Shown piece by piece: positions 25,868-34,192 of a stretch of DNA of 64,000 nucleotides (the stretch's first letter is position 1; every line of letters starts with the position of its first letter). Location of the stretch: NCBI GenBank assembly GCA_023437365.1, contig JAEZGK010000103.1:1-64000 (forward strand), written 5' to 3'. The notes under the pieces are model-generated. The model ran no database searches. It was not told the DNA's origin and worked only from the letters and a program-made list of their open reading frames with translations. The DNA comes from Bacillota bacterium. Lineage in GTDB: Bacteria; Bacillota; Clostridia; Lachnospirales; Lachnospiraceae. The position numbers and the translations under genes are program-made.

Positions 25868-27154
25868 TTAATTCTCCTTATGTGAAAATAAATCATATGA
25901 AAATTCCAATAAATTTTGATATGTTAATGTATTTTTCACTTTCTCCTTGTCGTCTTCCATGCCCAGAAAAACTGTAATACATCCGGCGGCATTACCGGCA
26001 TCGACATCACTCTTACTGTCTCCAACCATATAGGAATTTGCTAAATCGATATTATATTTCTTAGCAGCCTCGATTAACATTCCCGGTTTTGGCTTTCTGC
26101 ACTCGCATTGCACCTTATATTCAGGTCGCTCTCCCTCAAAGCCTTTATCCGGATGATGAGGACAGTAAAAAATATCATCAATATATGCGCCCTTTTCACC
26201 AAGTAAGGTCTCCATCTTATTATGCATTTCCTGCAAGGTGTCAAAAGAGCATTCTCCTCGTGCAATTACCGGCTGGTTCGTAACTACAATAACCAAGTAG
26301 CCCTCTTTGTTGATCAATGAAATAGCCTCTGCAACACCATCTATTAACTCAAAGTCATCCGTATTAGATATAAACCCTTTGTATTCATTTATTGTTCCAT
26401 CACGGTCAAGAAAAATAGCCTTTTGTTTATTGCAAAGATTCTTTTTCCTCACATGTCCCATAGCAATGTCTTCCGATACCATATGATAACGATCAGGAGT
26501 TCCCATATCCTTTACATATTCCGGAGAATCATATGCAAATAAATTTCCGGTTGCTATCATGGGTTTTAATATGTCTCTATCCAGGTCAGTTTTTCTTAAC
26601 TCCTCAAATAAAGTAAATATTTTAGGGGATATCATATGTAATCCCGCATTCACCCGGTTCTTATAGTATAGGCGGGTATCTTCCTTATGAAGCCATTCTG
26701 CTACCCTTCCATTCTCATCTGCTCTGATCACAGCGCTGTCGTAAGGATGATTATTAGGATGGGTGAAAAGTGTAACCCATGCATTCTTATCTTTATGATA
26801 ATCGACAAATCTTTTTATATCAACATCAAAAATGATATCGCCATTGATTAGAAGAAAATCTTCCTTTATATCATCTTTTAAATAGAATAAGGATCCACAG
26901 GTACCTAGAGGTATATCTTCTTTTATATAAGTAATATTTACCCCCAGGGCATGTCCATCCATAAAGTAATCTTCAATCATATGTCCAAGATGTCCAACGG
27001 CTATAATAAAATCTTGAAACCCCTGATCCTTTAAACACATTATTTGATGCTCAAGTATTGGCTTACCACATATGGGAATCATAGGTTTTGGGATATCACT
27101 TGCTACTGATGCAATTCTTGTACCCTTGCCCCCGGCCATAATAACAACCTTCAT
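25868..27154 (-). CDS. Fused nucleotidyltransferase and heptose bisphosphatase (HddC-GmhB)
   Basis: About 428 aa with two enzymes in one chain. Residues 1-235 are a sugar-nucleotidyltransferase: MAGGKGTRIASVASDIPKPM, GTCGSLFYL, NGDIIFDVD. Residues about 245-425 are a HAD phosphatase of the GmhB type: FLDRDGTINEYKG, VTNQPVIARGE, and the zinc-binding CPHHPDKG followed by QCECRKPKPGM, ending MVGDSKSDVDAG. The fusion would remove the C7 phosphate of heptose bisphosphate and activate the product as a nucleotide sugar. Separate genes are usual, but such fusions are known in Gram-positive heptose clusters. The nucleotide (GDP) is inferred from homology. Confidence 0.88.
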   Translation of the reverse strand: MKVVIMAGGKGTRIASVASDIPKPMIPICGKPILEHQIMCLKDQGFQDFIIAVGHLGHMIEDYFMDGHALGVNITYIKEDIPLGTCGSLFYLKDDIKEDFLLINGDIIFDVDIKRFVDYHKDKNAWVTLFTHPNNHPYDSAVIRADENGRVAEWLHKEDTRLYYKNRVNAGLHMISPKIFTLFEELRKTDLDRDILKPMIATGNLFAYDSPEYVKDMGTPDRYHMVSEDIAMGHVRKKNLCNKQKAIFLDRDGTINEYKGFISNTDDFELIDGVAEAISLINKEGYLVIVVTNQPVIARGECSFDTLQEMHNKMETLLGEKGAYIDDIFYCPHHPDKGFEGERPEYKVQCECRKPKPGMLIEAAKKYNIDLANSYMVGDSKSDVDAGNAAGCITVFLGMEDDKEKVKNTLTYQNLLEFSYDLFSHKEN

Positions 27155-27168
27155 TAGCATGCTCCTAT

Positions 27169-28113
27169 CTATTTTCTGTATTTGTCATGATTTTCCAAAT
27201 AATCTTTGTAGGTATCAATCAAACCATTTTTTAAGTCAATAGAAGGTCTCCATCCCAAAGCAAACAGCCTGGAAGAATCCAATAATTTTCTGGGTGTTCC
27301 GTCGGGCATACTGGCATCGTATACAATTTCACCCTTATATTCGACCACCTCAGCGATGATAGCAGCTAAATCCTTAATGGTTATGTCATCACCAAATCCG
27401 ATATTAATACATTCGTTGCCTGAATAGTTTTCCATCAAGAAGACACAAGCTCTGCCTATATCATCAATATGCATAAATTCTCTCATGGCACTACCTGTTC
27501 CCCATAAGGTAACCTGATCTGATCCGCTGACCTTAGCTTCATGGAATTTGCGAATTAAGGCAGGCACTACATGTGAATTCTGGGGATGATAATTATCTCC
27601 AGGGCCGTATAGATTACATGGCATTACGGAAATATAGTCTGTATCATACTGTTTATTATAAAATTCACACATCTTAAGACCGGAAATCTTTGCCAACGCA
27701 TATGCTTCATTCGTTTTTTCCAGCGGTGCAGTTAATAGATACTCTTCTTTAATGGGCTGGGGTACAATTCTTGGATAAATACAACCGCTTCCTAAAAACA
27801 TCAGCTTCTCAACATTCGTTTTATAAGCACTATGAATTACGTTCGTTTCAATCGCTAAATTAATATAAATAAATTCTGCAGGATATGTATTATTTGCGTT
27901 GATTCCGCCTACCTTAGCTGCTGCTAAAAAAACATAATCCGGCTTTTCCTCTTGAAAGAACTCCTCGACCTCTTTTTGTCTGGTTAAATCCAGCTGATCA
28001 TGCGATCTTGTAACAATATTATAAAAACCTTCCTTATTTAATTGCCTGATAATAGCTGAACCTACTAATCCAGCATGTCCAGCCACATAGATTTTTCCAT
28101 CTTTTCTCATCAT
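27169..28113 (-). CDS. GDP-L-fucose-synthase-like epimerase/reductase
   Basis: 314-aa extended SDR protein of the Fcl/WcaG family, which epimerises C3/C5 and reduces C4 of a 4-keto-6-deoxy GDP sugar. GHAGLVGSAIIRQL binds NADP; LGSGCIYPR and YALAK (Ser, Tyr, Lys) form the catalytic set, and PQNSHVVPALIRKF carries the conserved Cys/His region (His present). The product is GDP-L-fucose if the dehydratase uses GDP-mannose, or a 6-deoxy-heptose if it uses GDP-heptose. It precedes the nucleotidyltransferase fusion by 9-15 bp in the operon. Confidence 0.88.
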   Translation of the reverse strand: MMRKDGKIYVAGHAGLVGSAIIRQLNKEGFYNIVTRSHDQLDLTRQKEVEEFFQEEKPDYVFLAAAKVGGINANNTYPAEFIYINLAIETNVIHSAYKTNVEKLMFLGSGCIYPRIVPQPIKEEYLLTAPLEKTNEAYALAKISGLKMCEFYNKQYDTDYISVMPCNLYGPGDNYHPQNSHVVPALIRKFHEAKVSGSDQVTLWGTGSAMREFMHIDDIGRACVFLMENYSGNECINIGFGDDITIKDLAAIIAEVVEYKGEIVYDASMPDGTPRKLLDSSRLFALGWRPSIDLKNGLIDTYKDYLENHDKYRK

Positions 28114-28142
28114 TCTATCTTCCCCTCTTCTTCCTAATTAGA

Positions 28143-28829
28143 TCAGTCTTTTCTTCTTAATTCCCACCACATATATTTTAAAACCTGCCATCCGGTAGAC
28201 AGTGCCTTAAAGTGGGTCTCCCCACCGATGCGCGCACTTTCTGTCGTAGGAAATTCAATTCTCTTCGTTTTAAATTTATAGGAACGATTGACCATCTCAA
28301 TATCGATTGACTTATCATAATCAGATATTTTAAGACGCTTAAAGCTCTCCATTGTCATACCTCTAAAACCATGTAATACATCCCAGACGAAATTACCTTC
28401 ACGCTTAAAAAGGATCGCCGATAATAAGCCCAGACCTAATACAAACCACTTTCTGGGTTTGATCAACTTATCATCTTCTTCATTATGAGCTCCCTTCATC
28501 ATTCTGCTTCCGACAACGAACTCATATCCTTGCTCATAAAAGGCCCTAAACTTATAAGTATCTTCTACAGGAATGGTTCCCTTAGGATGATAAAATACAA
28601 ATGCATCGCATGTGCAATAGGATACTCCTTCCAAACATGCCTGATTAATTCCTCTCTTCTGCTGCTTGTAGACAGTAATACCGTTTTCTTCAAGATATTC
28701 TACTGTTCCATCCTTACTTCCGCCATCAATGCAATAAATCTGGTCAAACTTGCTCTTATCAATCAGCGGAATATCATGTTTACACCCGTCTATCTCATTC
28801 CAAGTAACTAAGCATAATGCAACCGTCAT
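28143..28829 (-). CDS. GT2 glycosyltransferase, polyprenyl-phosphate-sugar-synthase-like
   Basis: About 229 aa with a single GT-A domain. The N-terminus ALCLVTWNEI, the DGGSKDGT nucleotide-binding turn, and a central VGSRMMKGAHNEEDD are typical of dolichyl/undecaprenyl-phosphate sugar transferases, as is the following hydrophobic WFVLGLGLLSAILF, which probably touches the membrane. GGAGG supports the ATG at 28829. The gene lies immediately after two SMR-type flippase genes and two giant membrane proteins, which is the order expected of an Und-P-sugar relay. The donor may be the GDP-heptose made by the following genes. Confidence 0.8.
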   Translation of the reverse strand: MTVALCLVTWNEIDGCKHDIPLIDKSKFDQIYCIDGGSKDGTVEYLEENGITVYKQQKRGINQACLEGVSYCTCDAFVFYHPKGTIPVEDTYKFRAFYEQGYEFVVGSRMMKGAHNEEDDKLIKPRKWFVLGLGLLSAILFKREGNFVWDVLHGFRGMTMESFKRLKISDYDKSIDIEMVNRSYKFKTKRIEFPTTESARIGGETHFKALSTGWQVLKYMWWELRRKD

Positions 28830-28854
28830 TCCATATTCCTCCATAACATTAATA

Positions 28855-29205
28855 TTATTTGCTAAAACCTAAAACTATAACACCCATGATAATGCATAAT
28901 ACTGCAATTACTTTATCACGGTTAATTTTTTCTTTTAATACTAAGAAGGATATCACCATTGTCCATATGTAGGTTAAGGATGTCATCGGATATAAAACAG
29001 TATAGGAGATATATCTCAATAATATTATATTGGTAACCGCACCTATCAAATAAAACGCAACACCAAGATACACCTCCGGGACAAGAATTAGCGAAAATAT
29101 ATTGATACCCCTCATCTTAGCTATGCCCTTTTTAAAAAAAAGTGCGCCAAAAGTGCCCGATACGGTCATGATAAAAATAATTAATATCTTTAGTATTATC
29201 GTCAT
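28855..29205 (-). CDS. SMR/EamA-type small membrane transporter (flippase subunit)
   Basis: 116 aa with four TM helices, of the small-multidrug-resistance superfamily. The pattern resembles the ArnE/ArnF pair: GTFGALFFKKGIAKM in helix 1, a conserved TSLTYIWTMVISFLVLKEKI in helix 3-4, and the final GVIVLGFSK. Its ATG overlaps the stop of the next-upstream SMR gene. Together the pair could move an undecaprenyl-phosphate-linked sugar to the outer leaflet. Drug efflux is unlikely given the context. Assignment to flippase rests on neighbours. Confidence 0.8.
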   Translation of the reverse strand: MTIILKILIIFIMTVSGTFGALFFKKGIAKMRGINIFSLILVPEVYLGVAFYLIGAVTNIILLRYISYTVLYPMTSLTYIWTMVISFLVLKEKINRDKVIAVLCIIMGVIVLGFSK

Positions 29206-29561
29206 TGTTTTGCTTCTCCTTTAGCTGAACGTCCTAAAAACACCATTCCCAGTATAATGATGCCTATACCGATCAGCTTTTCTATCGAAACCTGCTCCTC
29301 GAGAAACACCGCTCCTAATATAATAGAAAGGACAAAACCAATGCTTAGCATAGGATGCAGAACAGATAACTCACCAAAGCGAAAGGCAATCATCATAACC
29401 ACTGCACCAATACCGTACAAACCAAATCCAAGCACATAAAATATGATTTTCTCTTCACTAATGGAAGCCTCTTTCCACATCAACTGCCCTACACAGGTGC
29501 AAACGGAAGAGAATATCATCAATAGTATACCAATCATTATTTTTTTGTTAATTTTATTCAT
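29202..29561 (-). CDS. SMR/EamA-type small membrane transporter (flippase partner)
   Basis: About 119 aa with four TM helices; the sister of the following SMR gene. It shows CVGQLMWKEASI in helix 1, LGFGLYGIGAVVMMIAFRFG, and ELSVLHPMLSIGFVLSIILG, matching EamA half-size proteins. The ATG at 29561 has GTGAGGT upstream, whereas the in-frame GTG 12 bases earlier lacks spacing. The two genes overlap by 4 bp, as expected for obligate hetero-oligomers such as ArnE/F. About 80 bases separate it from the upstream giant gene. Confidence 0.8.
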   Translation of the reverse strand: MNKINKKIMIGILLMIFSSVCTCVGQLMWKEASISEEKIIFYVLGFGLYGIGAVVMMIAFRFGELSVLHPMLSIGFVLSIILGAVFLEEQVSIEKLIGIGIIILGMVFLGRSAKGEAKQ

Positions 29562-29639
29562 TTGTAACCTCACTCGTTAATAATTATACTACATTATATC
29601 TATTATAACTACAAAAGTAAAACAATTATTCTTATAAAG

Positions 29640-32600
29640 CTACTGGATTAATTGGTATAATGCCGCTTCATCAATTTCCACATTATAAGGGGCTACATCT
29701 TGATAGAGCACTATATCTAATCCCGTAAGTTCTTGTGCCTGATAACAATTCGGAGATGAAGCTATTGGAATTAACATATTATCACTTACTGTAATAAAAT
29801 TAAATTCCTCGTTTAATGTTCTTCCCTTCTTATCAATGCCTTTAACGATCACTGTTGCCAATCTCTTTTTTTCGTCATTATAATTTAATTTAATACGTAG
29901 AAATTCACCTTTACTTCCTAACAATGGTCGTTCTATATCAATATGCAGACTAACTGGTGTATCTGAAACCTGCACTTGTGTATCTTTAAATACCATTGAT
30001 TCTGTTTCTTTAAATCTATTTCTCATATAATTAAAACTCTCACCCCATTCATGAGCAAGATGTTCTAAATTAGGTCTATGAAAAGCATCATCTAGTCGAT
30101 TATCAAGATCATAATTTGCCCTGGAATGATTTTCCAACTCTTCTTTTTGTTCTTTACTAAGATGATATAAATTGATTGATTTTATCGTCACATCTGTACC
30201 TATGCCGATATCATCAAAATCCAATCTCAAATTGAGCAATTTACCATCTACAGAAAATTGCTTTAAAATATATACTGGTATTGTGACCTTATTTGATTCC
30301 ACACTAAATTGAACTGAATTTTCTTGATTATGCTCAATCGTTTCTGTTTGAATAAATAACTGGCCTTTCATATTGGCCACTGGCTTATTTACATAGTTTA
30401 TCTCGATTAAATCCACATCTTCCATATTAACATTTTGATTCAATTTTAAAACTACAAAAGGATCTGTTCCGCATGTATAAAGCGAATCATTTTTTATTTC
30501 TATATTATTAATAAAAGAATCTGCTTTATAGTCTAGACTATCAAGCAATGTTGAATTATATAATTTTTCATCAATTTGGGTAGTATCAAGTGTTTTTTCA
30601 ATGCTATTTATGTCAATATCATTTTGTATAGGTGTTAAATCAATATCATTTCTGACAAGGAAATCAACTCCTTTATAGTTAATAAACCTATAATCTTGTT
30701 GCATAAAGTAACGGTATATTCTATATGCGCTTATGGAGGGAAGCATTGTCATAGGCTTATTTATAAAGATGATAGGAATATCATTTTTTTGAAGCTGTTT
30801 TATGGCTTCCGATTGGGTGTAATAGCTTTTTAATGTTGTCTCAGCTACGTACAATCCCGGTACCTTTTTGTTTGCATAGTTATAATAAATACTTTTATCG
30901 GTAAAATCAAAATATGTTTGGTTGTTACTTAATAAAGCGTTACAAATTTCGTTTATTATAACAGCTTCCTGTAAGTATTCTTCATTATCAACAAAGGCAT
31001 ATCCTAATTTATCTAACCCCGTCTCATCCGGAGTCACATATTTTGCTGAATCAGGAATCTGAACGACGCTATTAACTTTATCGTGTACTCCAAAGTAGTC
31101 AGGTGTAGACACGTAAAAGCCTGCACTAATCAGCAAGCCACATACAATAATCGCAATCGGCTTATTTTCTATTTTATTACGATAAAAATAGAATAATAAT
31201 ACCAGAAGACAACTTAAGTATATGAAAGAAATAGCACCAATTCGTGATACTCCATATACCCCCGTATCAATTCTAGTAAAACTGGCAGGTAATAATAGAA
31301 CAAATGAAATAACTGCTGATACAGTTAACACAACTCCTTGAATTTTTCTGGTAAATTCTGCATCTTTTAATACATACCTTACGAACATATAGAGCATAAT
31401 TGCACACGCAAATAGTCCACTTCCAAACTTATACATAATGTAAATTAAGGTATCAATGATTTTATTGTTAGTTAATGTATTTATTCCATATTGAATTGAT
31501 TGTTTTAACGTAATACCATTGCCATTAATTGTTTCATATCCATTTACTTTTAAAAAATGAAGCGCTTGTAAAAGCAATGGAATACAGCATATACCTATCA
31601 CGATTATACTAATGAAAAATATAATTAATTTATTTTTATGAATCTTATTAATAAATAACTCTTTTCTTTTAAAAGCATTGTACCAGAGTAATAATAATAC
31701 CGGGAATAAGGAAGCTGCTACAGCCCCTCCATAGGTAGGTTGATACCAAACATGAATAATACAAGTTAAGATATAACAATATGTCCATTTTATTGGATTC
31801 ATAATAATCTTTGGATTTACTAAAAAAACAAACACTAATCCCACTAAATAAGCTCTATTCAGTAAAAACAGAGGTACTACCGGCATGAAAAAAATTAAAA
31901 GCCATCGATGTTGTTTATCAAAAACAGAGTAAAAAGCTATCGCAACTAATGTCACGATTATTAAAAGTAATAAGTTTTGATTATGTACAAAGGTTGCAAA
32001 AGTTCCTCCAAAAACCAGTTGATTAAGAGCAGATAGAACAAAACCTAACCCTTGCAGCATTGAAACAAATTCAGTATTCCATTTTTGCCCCATATTAATT
32101 ATTTGGTTATATACAACTTCTACTTCTCCTGTATGCGCTGGATCCGTTATAATTAATAGATTATAGCTTCCATTCCATAAGAGAACTGCAGCATATGAAA
32201 TTATAGTACTAATACTTACATTACAAATACATTCTTTGGTCTTTAACCAATTAAAACTATGTACGTTATGACTAATAATTAATAAAATAGAAAAGATAAT
32301 AATTATTAATTTGAATTTGTTATGGTTTATCGGATCTATATGATTACCTTTATATATATATCTAGTGTTAATAATACAAAATAACACTAATGGAATTATT
32401 AATTGAGTAATATATATCAAAATATCAGCCGCTAACTCAATATTTTTACGATGTTTTTTTATTGTTATATATATTACTAAATCAACACAAGCATATAGTA
32501 TAAATAATAAATAGCTAAAATAACTTTTTAAATCATCTGCTAAGTTTGGCGATAAATAAGTAAGCAAAGCAAAAATGCCAGAAAGAGATAAATATATATA

Positions 32601-33110
32601 GAAAAAAGATAATAATAATTTTAATACGTTTTCATGAGTAATTTTCAAATGGAATAATACCAGACCATGAATGATATAAAAAGCAATAAAAATCAACATA
32701 TGTAATGGTATCCCATGTATCCATCCCTTATGTAATAACCAAAGCCCTATATTAGGTAGTAAGGCTATTAATATATGAAATACTTTTATTTTATCATGTT
32801 TATTGATTATATCTGCATATTTAATATTCGCAATTCTACTAATAATAAAGAAAGAGATTACATATACAATCATAAAAGTATAATAAGCATAAAAATCGCA
32901 ATATTTATTATCGTCAAAATACCCCATATAATCAACAACGATATCGTAAAATACTTGTTTCTTGTCATGAGATAAATAATAGACTAATGCAGAAGTAATT
33001 AAAGCCGTAACCATTGATAAGCTTATGCTAATTAATCCAACTTTTGTACTTTCTGGTATATATTTCATTAATCTATTTTTAAACTTATCTGTATTAATTT
33101 TTATACTCAT
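29640..33110 (-). CDS. Giant polytopic membrane protein, GT-C-like, paralog A
   Basis: About 1156 aa; I do not recognise the family. The N-terminal 600 residues have about 13-15 TM helices. An outer loop near residue 330-370 carries NLLIITDPAHTGEVEVVYNQ and GQKWNTEFVSMLQGLGF, shared with paralog B, and WTYCYILTCIIHVWYQPTYG lies in a later loop. The C-terminal 500 residues are extracellular: an alpha/beta part around YDFTD/YFDFTDKSIYY and a beta-sandwich ending with VIVKGIDKKGRTLNEEF. The acidic/His loop (D-x-x-H-T-G-E) and TM layout recall GT-C transferases that use lipid-linked sugars. AAAGGAA supports the ATG at 33110; the gene overlaps the acyltransferase by 17 bp. Confidence 0.7.
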   Translation of the reverse strand: MSIKINTDKFKNRLMKYIPESTKVGLISISLSMVTALITSALVYYLSHDKKQVFYDIVVDYMGYFDDNKYCDFYAYYTFMIVYVISFFIISRIANIKYADIINKHDKIKVFHILIALLPNIGLWLLHKGWIHGIPLHMLIFIAFYIIHGLVLFHLKITHENVLKLLLSFFYIYLSLSGIFALLTYLSPNLADDLKSYFSYLLFILYACVDLVIYITIKKHRKNIELAADILIYITQLIIPLVLFCIINTRYIYKGNHIDPINHNKFKLIIIIFSILLIISHNVHSFNWLKTKECICNVSISTIISYAAVLLWNGSYNLLIITDPAHTGEVEVVYNQIINMGQKWNTEFVSMLQGLGFVLSALNQLVFGGTFATFVHNQNLLLLIIVTLVAIAFYSVFDKQHRWLLIFFMPVVPLFLLNRAYLVGLVFVFLVNPKIIMNPIKWTYCYILTCIIHVWYQPTYGGAVAASLFPVLLLLWYNAFKRKELFINKIHKNKLIIFFISIIVIGICCIPLLLQALHFLKVNGYETINGNGITLKQSIQYGINTLTNNKIIDTLIYIMYKFGSGLFACAIMLYMFVRYVLKDAEFTRKIQGVVLTVSAVISFVLLLPASFTRIDTGVYGVSRIGAISFIYLSCLLVLLFYFYRNKIENKPIAIIVCGLLISAGFYVSTPDYFGVHDKVNSVVQIPDSAKYVTPDETGLDKLGYAFVDNEEYLQEAVIINEICNALLSNNQTYFDFTDKSIYYNYANKKVPGLYVAETTLKSYYTQSEAIKQLQKNDIPIIFINKPMTMLPSISAYRIYRYFMQQDYRFINYKGVDFLVRNDIDLTPIQNDIDINSIEKTLDTTQIDEKLYNSTLLDSLDYKADSFINNIEIKNDSLYTCGTDPFVVLKLNQNVNMEDVDLIEINYVNKPVANMKGQLFIQTETIEHNQENSVQFSVESNKVTIPVYILKQFSVDGKLLNLRLDFDDIGIGTDVTIKSINLYHLSKEQKEELENHSRANYDLDNRLDDAFHRPNLEHLAHEWGESFNYMRNRFKETESMVFKDTQVQVSDTPVSLHIDIERPLLGSKGEFLRIKLNYNDEKKRLATVIVKGIDKKGRTLNEEFNFITVSDNMLIPIASSPNCYQAQELTGLDIVLYQDVAPYNVEIDEAALYQLIQ

Positions 33111-34158
33111 ATTTTTTTCCTTTTGTAATATTATTATTAATAAAAGGGACAAAGTACCTATTAATTACATCACCAATACAAAGGATGATGAAAAACAAAA
33201 ATACTTGTGCTAGATAATTATTTAATGACATGTTTTCACTGTAAAACATTGTATTTCCCAGATACATGCTTGTATAATAAATTATTATTTGATGTACCAT
33301 ATAAGTCACAAAACTTAATTTTCCTAAATAAACAAATAATTTATTGGAAATTGCTTTAGATATTATTCCTCTTCCAAAAGCAAATATAAAAATTAGTAAT
33401 GCCAAGGATGGCAAATAAAAAACTCCATACCGTAATGAATCAATTAAAAGGAACTTAGATTTATATGATATAATCAAAAACAATATAGCTAAGATTTCAA
33501 ATAATGAATATATAAAACTAAGTTTCTTTGTCTTAAGTTTTATATTAATAAATATTATTCCACATATGAAACCTACTAAATAGTCAACTATTCTAAAAAA
33601 GGGTGATATATAAATAAACCACCAGCCTATCGAATATGCTTCTACTTTCCAGCTGAATTGATAAGATACAAAAAATGCAAATAAAAAAATAAATAACAAT
33701 AATAGAAATAATATTTTTCGATTATTTTGTATCTTTTTTATTAATACATATATAAACGGTGTAACCAAATAGAAGAATACGATATCCGCAGCAAACCAAG
33801 ACAATCCATTAAAAAGAAAAACTTCACTCTTATTTGGATAATAGCTCTGAAGCATTGATAAATTAATCACAACGTTAAATAAATTGAACTTAGCTTTTAA
33901 AAAATTCATTATAGGAATGCTTGCAAAAAATGTTAAAACATATAATGGATATATTTTAATAATTTTATTCAAATAGAACTTCAAAAGGGAATTTTTGTTA
34001 ATAGCAAATTCACGTTTGTCAAGGCTGTATGCCATTGTAAAACCCGACATAACAAAGAAAAATGTTACACAAATAGCTCCAAATCCATATGGATAATACA
34101 AATGATGCAGATAAACCAAAGCTGCAGCAAAAAACCTTAATGAATATAATGAATTCAT
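33094..34158 (-). CDS. Acyltransferase 3 (OafA/YrhL-like O-acetylase)
   Basis: 354 aa with about ten TM helices. The opening LYSLRFFAAALVYLHHLYYP with an R and an H in the first helices, and FVMSGFTMAYSLDKREF, are the acyltransferase-3 signatures. Such enzymes O-acetylate sugars on the outer face of the membrane. It lies between the two giant GT-C-like genes, overlapping paralog A and 34 bp from paralog B, so all three are in one transcript. A role in acetylating the sugar added by them is likely. The local DNA is more AT-rich than the flanking genes, as is common for membrane genes in this locus. Confidence 0.88.
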   Translation of the reverse strand: MNSLYSLRFFAAALVYLHHLYYPYGFGAICVTFFFVMSGFTMAYSLDKREFAINKNSLLKFYLNKIIKIYPLYVLTFFASIPIMNFLKAKFNLFNVVINLSMLQSYYPNKSEVFLFNGLSWFAADIVFFYLVTPFIYVLIKKIQNNRKILFLLLLFIFLFAFFVSYQFSWKVEAYSIGWWFIYISPFFRIVDYLVGFICGIIFINIKLKTKKLSFIYSLFEILAILFLIISYKSKFLLIDSLRYGVFYLPSLALLIFIFAFGRGIISKAISNKLFVYLGKLSFVTYMVHQIIIYYTSMYLGNTMFYSENMSLNNYLAQVFLFFIILCIGDVINRYFVPFINNNITKGKKYEYKN

Positions 34159-34192
34159 AATATCCCCCTTAATTATGAAATGAAATAATATT

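Noticed and set aside
28855..29561. Multidrug-efflux SMR pair
   Set aside because: Sequence and context resemble the ArnE/ArnF flippase type within a glycan locus; there is no regulator or resistance gene beside it.
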